Below are positions 45,889-56,620 of a stretch of 64,000 nucleotides of DNA, in pieces. The translations under genes were made by a program, and so were the position numbers. Under the pieces are notes generated by a model, which was given only the letters and a program-made list of their open reading frames with translations, made no database searches and was not told the DNA's origin. Every line of letters starts with the position of its first letter. The first letter of the stretch is position 1. The DNA is from Gonapodya prolifera JEL478 (Eukaryota > Monoblepharomycota > Monoblepharidomycetes > Monoblepharidales > Gonapodyaceae): assembly GCA_001574975.1 (NCBI GenBank), contig KQ965822.1, positions 1 to 64,000 on the forward strand. Reading direction: 5' to 3'.

Positions 45889-46356
45889 ATGATCTCAGTA
45901 GCGGAAATGACTTGAAGTGAACCTATCGTTGAAAGTTAGAAGTGTTGGAGACTGAAGAAGATAAATGAAGTACTCTCTGTTACACGAAACGCGTTTCTAT
46001 ATTTGTGTTTCGAAGGCTCTCAGTTTACTACGACAATGACCTGCTGCTCTTGGATTCTTACACACGACTGAACTGTCTCGACTTACAATGTCTTTTCTCC
46101 ACTTTTTCCATACCTCAGCTTGGGAGCTCTTGACACCTTTGCCCCTGTTTTCCCTCGTCCACCTTGGAGCGATAAGTTTCGGCGAAGAAAAGCGAAAGTA
46201 AGCCTGTGTTGGTGATTTGTAAGCTCCGCTTGGACCATCGTTGGATAAACAGGCTCCGGCTAAACTTGATTTTTAGGCGGTTCGAGCTCGTCCAACCCCC
46301 TGGCGAAAACGACCCCTCTCGTCTCGCCTTCTCTTCTCTCGATCAATCTCAAAGCA
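45889..46356. other. intergenic before methyltransferase; possible short upstream ORF
   Basis: 468 bases. A short plus frame from ATG 46087 (MSFLHFFHTSAWELLTPLP) ends in a donor-like gtaagc at about 46199 and could splice to 46276; it may be an upstream ORF or a non-coding leader. Nothing else recognised. Confidence 0.3.
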
Positions 46357-47570
46357 ATGAGCGCAGGACTCGAACCAGAGGACGCTCCAGCCCACGACTT
46401 CTCCAACCTCTACACCTACGACTTCAACCAACACTCTGCCACCCCCGCCTACCCAGACGCTCCCGCTCCCCCGCTCGACCCCGCCACCGGACCACTTCTC
46501 GTCGCACAGGACGCATCGGGCGCGTCTGGCATCGGATCCACAATCTGGGACGCATCCATCGTTCTCTCCAAGTACTTTGAAAAAATCCGTGACAAAGAGA
46601 TCGTCCGTGTCGTCATGGAGCCCTCCGCGCCGGTCCGAAACCTCAAGGCATTGTCCACGAGCCACCTGAAGGACATGCAACGGAGGCGCAACCCGTTTCG
46701 CGGAGCAGCTGGCGGTGGTGGTACTGGTGCCCGTGTCATTGAACTGGGCGCAGGAACGGGGCTCCTCGGTTTAGTCGTGGCGCGCACATTCCCAGTCGCA
46801 GAGGTCGTGCTCACGGACAAGTCTGGGTCGTTGGACTTGCTTCGGTTCAATGCCGAAAAGAACTGCGCCGACGCCTGGAGAGACGGAAAGGTGCGGGTGG
46901 AAGAGCTCATGTGGGGCGATGAGAAGAGGGCGCAAGAGTTGGGCACCTTTGATGTGATTGTCGTGGCGGATTGTGTGAGTGTCAGTGAGCGACGGAGACC
47001 GGAGGCCCGAGGAACGAACGAGGTGAAGCCGAGTGAAGTGGAGTCGAGCCTTGCGAGCCATCGTGCGAAGCGAGACATGAGGCTTAAGTGCCGCTAGGCG
47101 CTGACCGAGGAGTCCGCCGGAGGCAAATTTTACCACGAAGCAGAAAACACTCACAGAGTGAGCCCCGAGGCTGTCCGCCGGGGACGAAAGCACTTCAAAG
47201 CGGAATACTCTCGTGGAGCGAGGACTTTGAGGCCTAATCGCGAAGTGCTGACCGAGGCTGGTCACTCTAGCCATTCTAACCAGTCTCGTCTAAATATGAT
47301 AAACAGGTCCACTGGCCCTCCCTCTTCGACCCCCTTCTCGCAAGCCTACGCCATCTCTCGCACACTGGTACAGTCCTCTACATCGCATATGAGACCCGCA
47401 ATTTCGAAACTGAAGTCCAGTTCTTCGAGCGGCTCGGGCGGACGTGGCGGTTTCGCAATCTGGACGTGTACGAGTTCGACGAGAAGTGGCGGGACGAGGA
47501 GAATATTAGCGTGTTTGTGGGTGGGTGGAAGTCGATGCAATCGGGTGTCGCTCCATCGGCGAAGAAGTAG
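46357..47570 (+). CDS. METTL21/EFM6-type protein-lysine methyltransferase
   Basis: SAM-dependent enzyme of family 16 methyltransferases, which methylate lysines in chaperones or translation factors. ATG 46357; exon 1 has the family entry STIWDASIVLSKYFEK, the SAM loop VIELGAGTGLLGLVVARTF, VVLTDKSGSLDLLRFNAE and VEELMWGD, ending FDVIVVADC at 46974. Exon 2 (47307-47570) continues VHWPSLFDPLLASLRHLSHT, VLYIAYETRNFETEVQFFER and ISVFVGGWKSM, with the stop at 47568-47570. The intron (46975-47306, 332 bp) is several times longer than its neighbours. A 30-residue insert rich in Gly lies just before the SAM loop. Substrate not predictable. Confidence 0.85.
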
Positions 47571-47728
47571 ACTAGGTCACGTCACACTAGTACCACAGGA
47601 GGGCTTCTTCATCTCTAACTTTGTATAGTGAATGGTGGTGTGTGCCATCTGTAACAGATTTTGCATATTTGCATTACATTACATAAATTACGTGTCCACG
47701 TGCCAGTCGTGACATCGATGCTATCCAG

Positions 47729-50700
47729 CTATGAGCTCGAGGTCTTCGCCCCCCTCGCCGCCCTCTCCATCCCGCCCTGCATCAACACTGTCGCAGTGAG
47801 GATATTCTCGCTCACGCCCTTATTCCTCATCTCCTGGCGCACCTCCTCGACGCCCTCCATGTCGCCCAGCCGCATGTAGGCGCGGATGAGGTGATTGAAC
47901 ACGCGGACGTCCGACGCGGGACTCGCGAATGCGATTCGTTTGGCAATGTCGATTCGGGATGGTGCCGAATGAGCACTGACAGTAGCAGTGGCAAGTTTGC
48001 CAGTTGGGGAGGAGAAGTTGTCCGGATGCGAGGTCAAAGACCGCACCACGATGTCCAGATGTGGCGCTCGGGCGGGTATCAGATTTCGTGCAGGTGGTAT
48101 CGGAATATTTGGAGATGGACCGGCATCAGACAGGGCGCCTTTTCCCGTTCCCGTAAACGTCTCAAACTCCTCAACCACCTTCTCTGGATCCGTCCACCGC
48201 GACAAATGCGCAAGATACTTTGTCAACGCCGGCATCGCGAGCGCTCCCGGGAAGCGTTCCAGCAAAATTCGCAGGAACCCGCGCGCACCAGCGAGGTCGG
48301 GGACGGTTTGGCGGCACATGAGGTCGATGAGCTCAACGTAAGTTACGGGGGTGGCGTATTTGAGGGACTGTAACGCTTCGGGGGACCCAGTAGCGGCCGA
48401 AGGGTGCGCATCGGTAATCTGTCGAGACCTGCCCGTGTCCATTGTTGGGACGAACGCCGCACGCTCCCGCTCGACCGGCAGGGAACGGGCGCCTCTGAGC
48501 TGAATATCCCAACCGTCGACTTCCAATGGTGCATACGATCCTGCCGATTGCGACGGGCCGGTTCGGTATTTCGGAAGCGCCAAGGACGAGGACGAGTACA
48601 TCGGAGGGAGTTGAAATGACGGTTGCTGCTCCACGTCGAACCGACCGCGGTCCCCTTGTGTATGGTCCGAACCCTCCATTGTTGATTCCCCGCCAAAGAA
48701 TTCCTCCTCGAGCTCGTGCACAATTTCCTGTTCCTCTGCCGACCATAGCCCTTGCCGCGTCCTTCCGTGGACTCCTTTCCCTCCTTCCGTCAGCGGTGTA
48801 GCATGTGCCATCAGCTTCTGAGAGGAAATGGCACTAGCAATCTCTTCAGGCGCGTAGATCTGCAAGACGTCGTCTGGAACGGGCGTTTGCGGGAACCACT
48901 GGTCCTGATGAGAGTGGCGCGCTTTCAGTGGGGAATTCGAAAACGTATCGGTGATGAGTTGCGTGGCCTCGGCGACCGCTCCCCGTGAGATCTGAAACTT
49001 TGCCAAAATGTTGTATGTTATGGGATCTCCCTCGATCCCATTCTCCTTCATTTCATCCAGCACGTCGCGAAACGCAGCGACGTCGCCCAGGTTCGCGTAC
49101 CCGTTCAGAAGCTGATTGTATACCCACGAGGTGGGTTCAACGTTGTCGAAGTCGCGCATTTCCGACATGCACGCAACCGCGCCTCGCATATCTCCAACAG
49201 TAGCAAAGGCTTTGACGACGTTGTGCCATGCTACCACGTTGGGTCTGATACCTCTCACGCGCATCTCCCGAATAATGGCCAAAGCGGCGTCTGGCTCACC
49301 AAGTAACGCATGTGCGTGAGAGAGAACAGTGTAAATCTTGAGGTTAGGTTCAATACCACACAATTGCATGTCTCGAAGGTATTGCGAGAACCGGGTGAAT
49401 CGGCGGTGACTAATGGCGTTCGCGAGGAGCTGGCCGTAAGTGAACACCGTGGGGGGCGGAAGATCGACCAATGGTACAGCTCGATTGCTTTTGTCGAAAG
49501 ACTCATCATCTGTAACTTCATGAGGTTCATCCTCGAGTGGAGTTGCTTGCGTCGACGGGTTCTGGGAGCTTGCTTCTCCAGAGTGGTGCACGCCTTCTTG
49601 TGTTCCATTTTGTGACTCAACGTAGACCTTGAGTCTCGCTTCATACATTGCCTCAGCCCCCTCCCAAAATCCTCGCCGGAGGTATTCATTCAGGATCGCG
49701 TCCCATGCCCAAGCCCTTACATCCCCGTCAGCTGCTTTGAGAACATCCCGAACTTTCCCAAACTCCCCCGCTCTTGCATATGCGGTGGCAAGCGCCGCCC
49801 AAGTCGCTCCATTTGGTGTATATCCTTGCTGAAGACTTTCGTCAAACCATTGACGTGCAATTTCGAGGCCTTTAGAAAGGGAAGGGTATCGCGAGATATG
49901 GTACATGATTGCGCTCTCGTACGCAAAGCGAGTTGGGGTAAATATCTGGCCAGGATACTCGGGGTGGGCCTTGGGAAGGGCTTCGCGAAGGATCCTAGTG
50001 GCAGTGCGAACATTGCCCCGTGAGAACTCTCCCATCGCAAGAGTCGAATAGATGTGTTGTATAAGGGGGCGTATCTCCCCATTCTGAGATTTGGTCGATA
50101 ACTTGAAAATGCCACCAACGGGGGTGAATAATGTGTTGAAAAGCGAGTAAGCCTGATGTGTCAATCGGGCACGGGTGTACCCCGACACAAGGGTGGAGAG
50201 AGTAACGAGGTCAGGGGGAAACCAAGCGGAAGGCCAGGGAAACGGTAGATGACTGAACATTTCCTGCTTTTCCTTATGGTGACCGAAAGTGGAAGAGAGC
50301 CGATCCCACCAGACCCTCTCCGCGGTCAACCAAGCCATCACCCCTTCTGCTCCACTTCCAACAGTGACGGCGTTGAGCACAATATTGGTTGTAAATGGTG
50401 AAAGCTTTATTATTGAGCCAGACTGGTTCGCTTTTCGCTCCGCTGTTTCCTTGACAACGTCCCACAATGACATCACCACGTTAAAGTAGCCATTTCGCCC
50501 TGCCACCCACAGGAGTGAGTCGAGCATGAAAGTGTTGAGGTTACGGCCGAGGCGAATGTGCCAGATATGTACTACTTGTGTAACGTATCGGAGGTTTTCA
50601 TCCATCTGGATGCGTTTGAGATATCCCATGATCTTGGTGATATTTCCGGTTCTCAATGAGGAAACAGGATAAAACTTGTCGTTTTGCAGAGAAAGCGAGT

Positions 50701-51471
50701 ATAGGCGGGAGAAAAGGGAATATACCCGACGAACGCGAATCTCAGGAGCATTTTTGGGGGTGTAGTGTTCAAAGATAAAAGAGCATTCCTCGTGGTACTC
50801 CGCTAGAGCAGCCGCAATGGTTGCCGCCATATTTCGAGTGTCCATGCCGTGGGGACTCCGGTCTGGAGATTTGAAGGGGAAAATGGATTCCGGAATTCGC
50901 ACTTGACTGACCGCCCAGGGATCGAAATTGGGTATCCAAGCGAGCTCCTTCGGCGAAAGAGCTGCGGAGGGGGGGTGCTGACCAATAAGATATGTTTCGT
51001 CCATCAAATCGTCGAGAGAACCATCATCATTCCGAATGTGTGTACGCGGATCCTCAAGGTATTCGAGTTCACTCGTCCAACGCTTTGGAGAGGATATTAT
51101 TTGATAGGACACGAAAGACAAGACGTCCGTGGTAGACTCACCTGATATGTTGATCTTGGGACCTGCTCCGGTCGAGAAACCTCTGCGGGATTCACGGCTT
51201 CTCCATGGTGCTTCAGAGGATCTCCACTGATAGCACCGTATTTTGAGGGTGTGTCTTTTGGATTTTCGACGTTCGGCGGTCGACGATTAGGGCCGGAGTT
51301 TGGTGGTTTCGACCTTGGACCCGACGTGAAGTGAAAATGGCGAGGTAGAAGAAGAGGAAGTAAGACTCCTGCCGGTAGCCGCGGCGCTGAAGCAGCGAGT
51401 TGAGGGGCAATTGGAAAGAGGAGGTGAAATGTTGGGAGAAAAGTGCGATGCCGTGCGTGCCGGCCCGCCAT
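47729..51471 (-). CDS. mitochondrial pentatricopeptide repeat (PPR) protein
   Basis: Two exons. Exon 1 (51142-51471) begins MAGRHARHRTFLPTFHLLFP, an Arg-rich, acid-free start typical of a mitochondrial presequence. A 59-bp intron (51083-51141) joins it to the long exon 47729-51082, for a protein of about 1,225 residues. PPR units are clear in the middle: TWAALATAYARAGEFGKVRD, IYTVLSHAHALLGEPDAALA, AWHNVVKAFATVGDMRGAVA, VYNQLLNGYANLGDVAAFRD and ITYNILAKFQISRGAVAEAT; one more near the end is VFNHLIRAYMRLGDMEGVEE. PPR proteins bind single-stranded organelle RNA. Likely role is processing or translation of a mitochondrial mRNA (inference). Which one cannot be told. Confidence 0.88.
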
Positions 51472-51990
51472 TGCGCGAATAGTGGGAAGAAGATCCTAAC
51501 ATAGGAGTATAAAGTGAGTGTTGGGTGTCGGTTTTACGATTCAGAATGGAGATTCCGCTGCGAATGCTTTCTCTCGTCGGATAACATCCTCAAACAATCC
51601 GTTCGCCCGCGAACACACATCACCTCGGACAACGTGTGTCAGAAGCACTCTCAGCATTGTCCAGAAACCTGGAAATCCCACTCAAATGGTTGCTCTGATC
51701 CTCGGTGATCGTTGGCTGCCACGTCGTCCAAGTTTGACAGGTTCGGTTGCCCTGTGGGATACAACGGCGATCCTGGTGTGGAATTGCGACTCTAGCATAT
51801 GCTCTCCTCCGCCGAATCCATAATACGGGGGTCTCTGCGTGTCTTGGTTGGACGATCCACCACTCTTGATTTTGACCCACGCCAGGCCACCCCCCATCGG
51901 GGATTCCTTCTCCCGTAGCGTTCTCACCTTGATCGCAGCTTCTACCGATTCTTTCCTGTCTTCGCGCCGTCCTTAAAGTCCTGTTCCCCG
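51472..51990. promoter_or_regulatory. divergent promoter region between PPR and MYND genes
   Basis: 519 bases between head-to-head starts at 51471 (minus) and 51991 (plus). A 101-codon plus frame and an 86-codon minus frame overlap here but neither resembles a protein family. Confidence 0.4.
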
Positions 51991-53187
51991 ATGCCGGGAT
52001 TTACTTCAAACGGAGCGTCCGTGCATTGCCAAAATTTTGGTGCCCAGTCTTTGGGACCGCCACCGTTCGAGCACTCCACAAAATGGGAACCACGATTGTG
52101 GCAACAGACGCACCGGACTACTGGGATCCGCCTCCATGTTACCTAAACCCGTCGAATATGTCATGGTTTCCGAAGTTTTCGCCTCCCTGGAGTGAAATCA
52201 TCGCTTCCTTCCCCCACGCTGCCACTTGCACCTCCTGCAAGCGAGTCTACGTCTTGGTACTTTCGTTTCTCTGCCAGGGGCCCGACAACCTTGCACAATT
52301 CCATGCGCAAAGCTTGAACGTTTACCTAAAACCAATCCCCGCATTACGAGCTCTCCAAGTTATCTGCCTGCTTGTCTCGACTCCCATCATCGAAATCTAC
52401 TTGAACGATTTTGCACTGAGTGTTAAGCAGGCCCAGGGCGCCTTGGAAAGCCGGAATCGTGAGGAGTTTCGTGAAGCAATAAATGCGGCAGGCCAGTATA
52501 CAATGGCCCTTCTGAACAACCTCTTCATTGTGAAACCAGTTGTGCTGGAGAAGGTGCTTGGTCGGCATAAGGCTTATTGGAACGCTTTGCTGGAACTGTA
52601 CCGTCTCGGAGATGATAGCGGGAAGTCGAAACGTTTCGGAGCGCCCTGGCCAAACCTCATGTACGACATTGTTGAAATTTTACCCCCCTGCATCTTGTCA
52701 TGGGTGACACGGATAGCCGTCAAGCAGCTCGGCAGGCTTTCAAATCCAACAAACGCTTCATCAAAGCCGTCCACGACGGTGTTCGCGGAATCGGTTCCGG
52801 GCTGGAACCGGGTAACCCACGGAGGGCTTGACTCCGTGAAGCTTGGGATCGAATTGCAGTAGGAACGACGGATAGCACTCTTGGGAAGCGCTTCAAGCAG
52901 GCCTATGGGGATGTGCTTGCATGTGGCAAGATGGACTGCCCGGAAGGGTTTTTCCCCATGTGGAGGACCCATCAAAAGGGTGATAAGCCGCCGATGAAGT
53001 TACGGACATGCAGTGGTGTCATAGGATCCTGTACTGCTCGCTGGAATGTCAGAAGGATGATTAGCGGTGGCACAAGGTTGTGTGTGCCAAGGAGACGATT
53101 TCTAAGGAGTGGATCAAAGGTATCATGGAAAATTGTGCGGTGCTTGCTCGCGTGCACAACATGGGGCATGCCGCGGGCATTCAATGA
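51991..53187 (+). pseudogene. MYND zinc-finger protein gene, probably decayed
   Basis: A candidate ATG at 51991 starts MPGFTSNGASVHCQNFG; a long frame at 52083-52862 encodes PDYWDPPPCYL and helical sequence (REEFREAINAAGQYTMALLN). Coding then moves to another frame (QAFKSNKRFIKAVHDGVRG, then DSTLGKRFKQAYGDVLACG) and reaches a C-terminal MYND finger: HRILYCSLECQKDD, then RWHKVVCAKE. Relative to a working finger there is a one-base shift inside the CSGC ligand pair and a TAG where Trp is expected (DDWRWHK); another in-frame TGA lies before LREAWDRIAVG, also where Trp would fit. Some frame changes may be introns. It is a gene of a large fungal family and looks disabled, unless these are sequencing errors. 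Confidence 0.55.
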
Positions 53188-53462
53188 TAGGATTCTGATT
53201 TTGGGCGAAATTCAGAGATTGGTGGTGTTGTCGCACGATCAATCACAGATTTAGCGTTAAAAACTTTTTAGCTCTCAGGCTTAGTTATACTTGACTTCTC
53301 CGGGCCAGTTCAGTGAGTAGTTACAGGTTCTTGCTGCAACTATGAAGCAGTCGGCGAAACTTTATGTGGCGCAAGGCAAGGTTTGATCCGGTTCACTACT
53401 TGCTTGTTACATTTCTCGCCATCGCTTGCTCCGTGCGCTCTCACTAATCGCACAGTTGCAGC

Positions 53463-56179
53463 ATGGCTCGGAAATCACTCCCCCTTCCGTCTCCTGCTTC
53501 ATTTGTCGTCCTGTTCGGCATTGGCCTTCTGGCCTACACCGCCGATGCCGCCATCGCGGGGAGGTTCCACCCAAGCGGACTTGGTACTGGTGAGTGATGG
53601 TTGCGGGTGATCTGATCGCCTATGGTGGAAGGAATGGCGGATGGGTGAAAAGGTGACTCCAGTACGAACCTCACGGACACCATTTTGGGCACGCAGAGCT
53701 CAGAGGTCCATACAACGATGGTCTCTCGACCCCGCATCATCTCGCCAAACGGCTCACCGGTGATTGTATCACCCCATCCCTCACGTCTTGCGGGAACGGT
53801 TCCGCCCAGTTCTGCATGCCCGCTAACGGGGCTCAATGCTGCACTGACGCAGCTTTAGCGTGGTGGTACGTAGTCTTCTCCGCTTCTTCCATGCCTCAGG
53901 CTTGTTCGATCACCCATTGGCGGTTGACAGGTGCCCATCGGGGTCAACGTGTGGGGTAGGCGGGGCATGTGTCAACTGCCTCCAACTATGCTCGGGGCGA
54001 TGTATCACGTGAGTTCACTGCCATATGTTACAAACCCTCACCCGTTGAATAAACTATCTCGGTTCACCAGTCAGAACACATTTCTGAACAGTTACGCTGA
54101 CTGTGGTGGTGTGAGTTTCCCGTCGATTCCATCGATTTACACTTCTTCTCACGATTCCCTGAAATTACAGTGTGGTAATACCTGGTAGGTCTTTCATGAA
54201 TGGCGCATCTCTGAGTACTTCTGAGTCCAATTCACGATTCAAGTGCGGACCCCGTTGGAGGTGCGGGGTACTGCTCCCAAGGAAAATGCAACTTTGGTTC
54301 GTCTGTTTCGTTTTCCCGCCATATATACCCGAGTGTTTACGTGGCCCACAGCGTGCAAGTCTGGATACACCCTCAACAACAATGTGTGCGTGGTCGGATC
54401 TTCTGGCTCCTCTTCGCCTACCCCGGCTGCCGGTGGCTCTCCACCAGCTGCTAGCACCTCGAAGTATGAAGTTACTGCATTCGCTTTGCACCATTCACTC
54501 ATCCCACTCCACAATCAATTTCAGCGGCTCCGACAGTCCAAGCAACAACGTCGGACTCATCGCCGGCATCGCCGGAGGTGTGGCAGCTGTCGCTGTACTC
54601 TCCGCCCTCGCCATTTTCTTCTACCGCCGGAATCAGAAATCAAAGGCTCCTGCCGGAGACGCGAAACCGCCTGTGGCTGTCATGACGAGCACTGGGCCTG
54701 GATCATCCACACCAGTCGTATATGTCACGATCCAGCAGCCACAACCGAACACAACGTATTCGGTCGTACCAGCGTCACAAGTGACAGAGTGAGGACAGCT
54801 GTCCCCAGCATTCGCTGCCCCTGGTTTTGGCTTACCGTTGGCTCTACCGCGGTCCCGCAGCCTTACTTACTCCACTGCACCCCCATTAAACGCCGTTCCT
54901 CCCGCGACCGTTTCTCCTCCGACCGTTTATGACGAGCGCTCTCTCCCGTCCGCCTCTCAAGTGTACTCTACGGGTACTGGGAGTGCCCCACAAGCTTACT
55001 CTGGTCAGGTCATGTCGCAAGCCCTTTCTGACGTAAGCGGTCTCACCGCAGTTAACCCGAGCGGGGTATTCCAGCCTCACGTAAGTTGCGGTGCGTCAGT
55101 GTGAGGTTGTATGACGTTTGCTCACTTCGTGCGCTGTTGTCCAATAGTGGTTCTTCACTGCAGTCGCAACAGCACAGGGCAGAGAAGAAGACCACAGCCT
55201 ATCTTACAATGGTCCCCCGTTACCCGTGGCTGTTGCTGTGAGTTACTTTCCATAAACATTTCTCCCTGTGAACAGAAATGCTCACGGGATGCACCCTTTG
55301 TCATAGTACCAAGCCACCACGGACGATGAAATTACACTGTCAACGACCCAACTCGTTGAAGTTAAAACTTTGTACCGTGATGGTTGGGCTGTGGGCGTAA
55401 ACGTGAGTGATGCTCGTCGGTGTTTTACTTTCATTCTGCGCAGATCTGCAACTTCTAATCCCCGCAATTCAAAGTTGGCAACCCAAACATACGGTTTCTT
55501 CCCGATGTAAGCTCACGTAAAAGTACCGCACTCGTCGTGGTGATGCTCACGTCTACTTCCCGGACCCTCCAGCGATTGCCTCCGTCTCGACTCCAACCTC
55601 GCTGGCAGCGGGTCCGTCAGCTTCCCCCACTCGTCCTACCTCGGCGGAAACTCTACGACGTCATCATTCCTGCCTCGCCATGAATCCGCCTTCCTGTCCA
55701 CTCGAAGCCACTTCCTTCAGTACGGCGGCCAGAGCCTCGTCATGCGCTCGCACTCGCCGCTTTCAGACGTGCGAGGACCGTTACCTGGTGATGACATTGG
55801 AAAGACGGGTCCATCGAGGGAGGGTACTGGACTTTCGGCTCCCAAATCTGAGGGCATGGAACCGACGAAGCCACCAACGCGGATTGAGACAGGTGTCTCG
55901 GAGGCGAAGTCGGATGACAAGGCGGAACCGGCACGTATCGGTACTGGATTGTTTGAGGCAAAGGCTGAGGGAAGAGAGACGGTGCTTCCACCTGCGCGCG
56001 TTACCACCGGACTTTCAGATGCCAAATCGAGTGATCCTAATACGTCCATCGTACCCTCGAACGCCGGGACTGAAGCTTCTGAGAGCAAGGATGGGAGAGC
56101 TGAGGAAAAGAAGACAACGGAGGCGGAACCTGTGAAAGCGCTACCATCGACCTCTGGGGCACCAGAGGCAACCGCATAA
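53463..56179 (+). CDS. single-pass membrane protein, Cys-rich ectodomain plus cytoplasmic SH3
   Basis: ATG 53463 opens with a signal peptide (MARKSLPLPSPASFVVLFGI). Exons then encode Cys-rich secreted modules: GDCITPSLTSCGNGSAQFC with NGAQCC, CPSGSTCGVGGACVNC, GYCSQGKCNF and GYTLNNNVCVV. A Ser/Pro stalk leads to one membrane helix, VGLIAGIAGGVAAVAVLSAL, then basic FYRRNQKSK. Inside the cell there is a Pro/Ser region and an SH3 domain split over introns: YQATTDDEITLSTTQLVEVK, LYRDGWAVGVN and TYGFFP/DCLRLDSN. The tail (55740-56160) has imperfect repeats such as TGLSAPKSEG, TGVSEAKSDD, TGLFEAKAEG and TGLSDAKSSD. The topology recalls yeast Fus1/Sho1-like sensors. Around eight introns; function not known. 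Confidence 0.78.
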
Positions 56180-56620
56180 TAATCAGGGAATTTCTCACAA
56201 CGTAATTGTAAAGGAGTAAAGTTCAGTTGACAGAGACAGAGACCGCTCGAGGTTACGAACTCCTCAGTATCACAAGAAAGCAGTCAAGAGGCTCTGAGTA
56301 TGGGCATCGCGGCTTGGAAACGAAAGGAATGTCAAATACAAACGCAATGTATCGAAACGATTGAATGCATCATACACAAATGTCCCACAGTGTTAAACAA
56401 CACTCCAGCCGAGTGACCGGACACACAGATAATCGAAAATCCGCCTGTGTATCCTGGGGAAATGTTCGCCGACGTGATGGAAAACAAGTGCCCATGCGGA
56501 TGCAGCTCCCAAATCGACCCAGTCTCTCCTGCAGACCATATCGACCACAACCTCACTCATCCATTTCCGTGTCCAACACCACCTTCTTCGCCATCGCCAT
56601 TGGATTCGAATCCCCACTGG
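56180..56620. other. convergent intergenic region
   Basis: 441 bases between the SH3 gene (plus) and the zinc-finger gene (minus), both ending here. No gene recognised; the several short frames are shadows. Confidence 0.4.

Noticed and set aside
46449-47078. 209-codon minus frame over the methyltransferase
   Set aside because: Antisense shadow; the plus strand carries a clear SAM-binding loop and family motifs.
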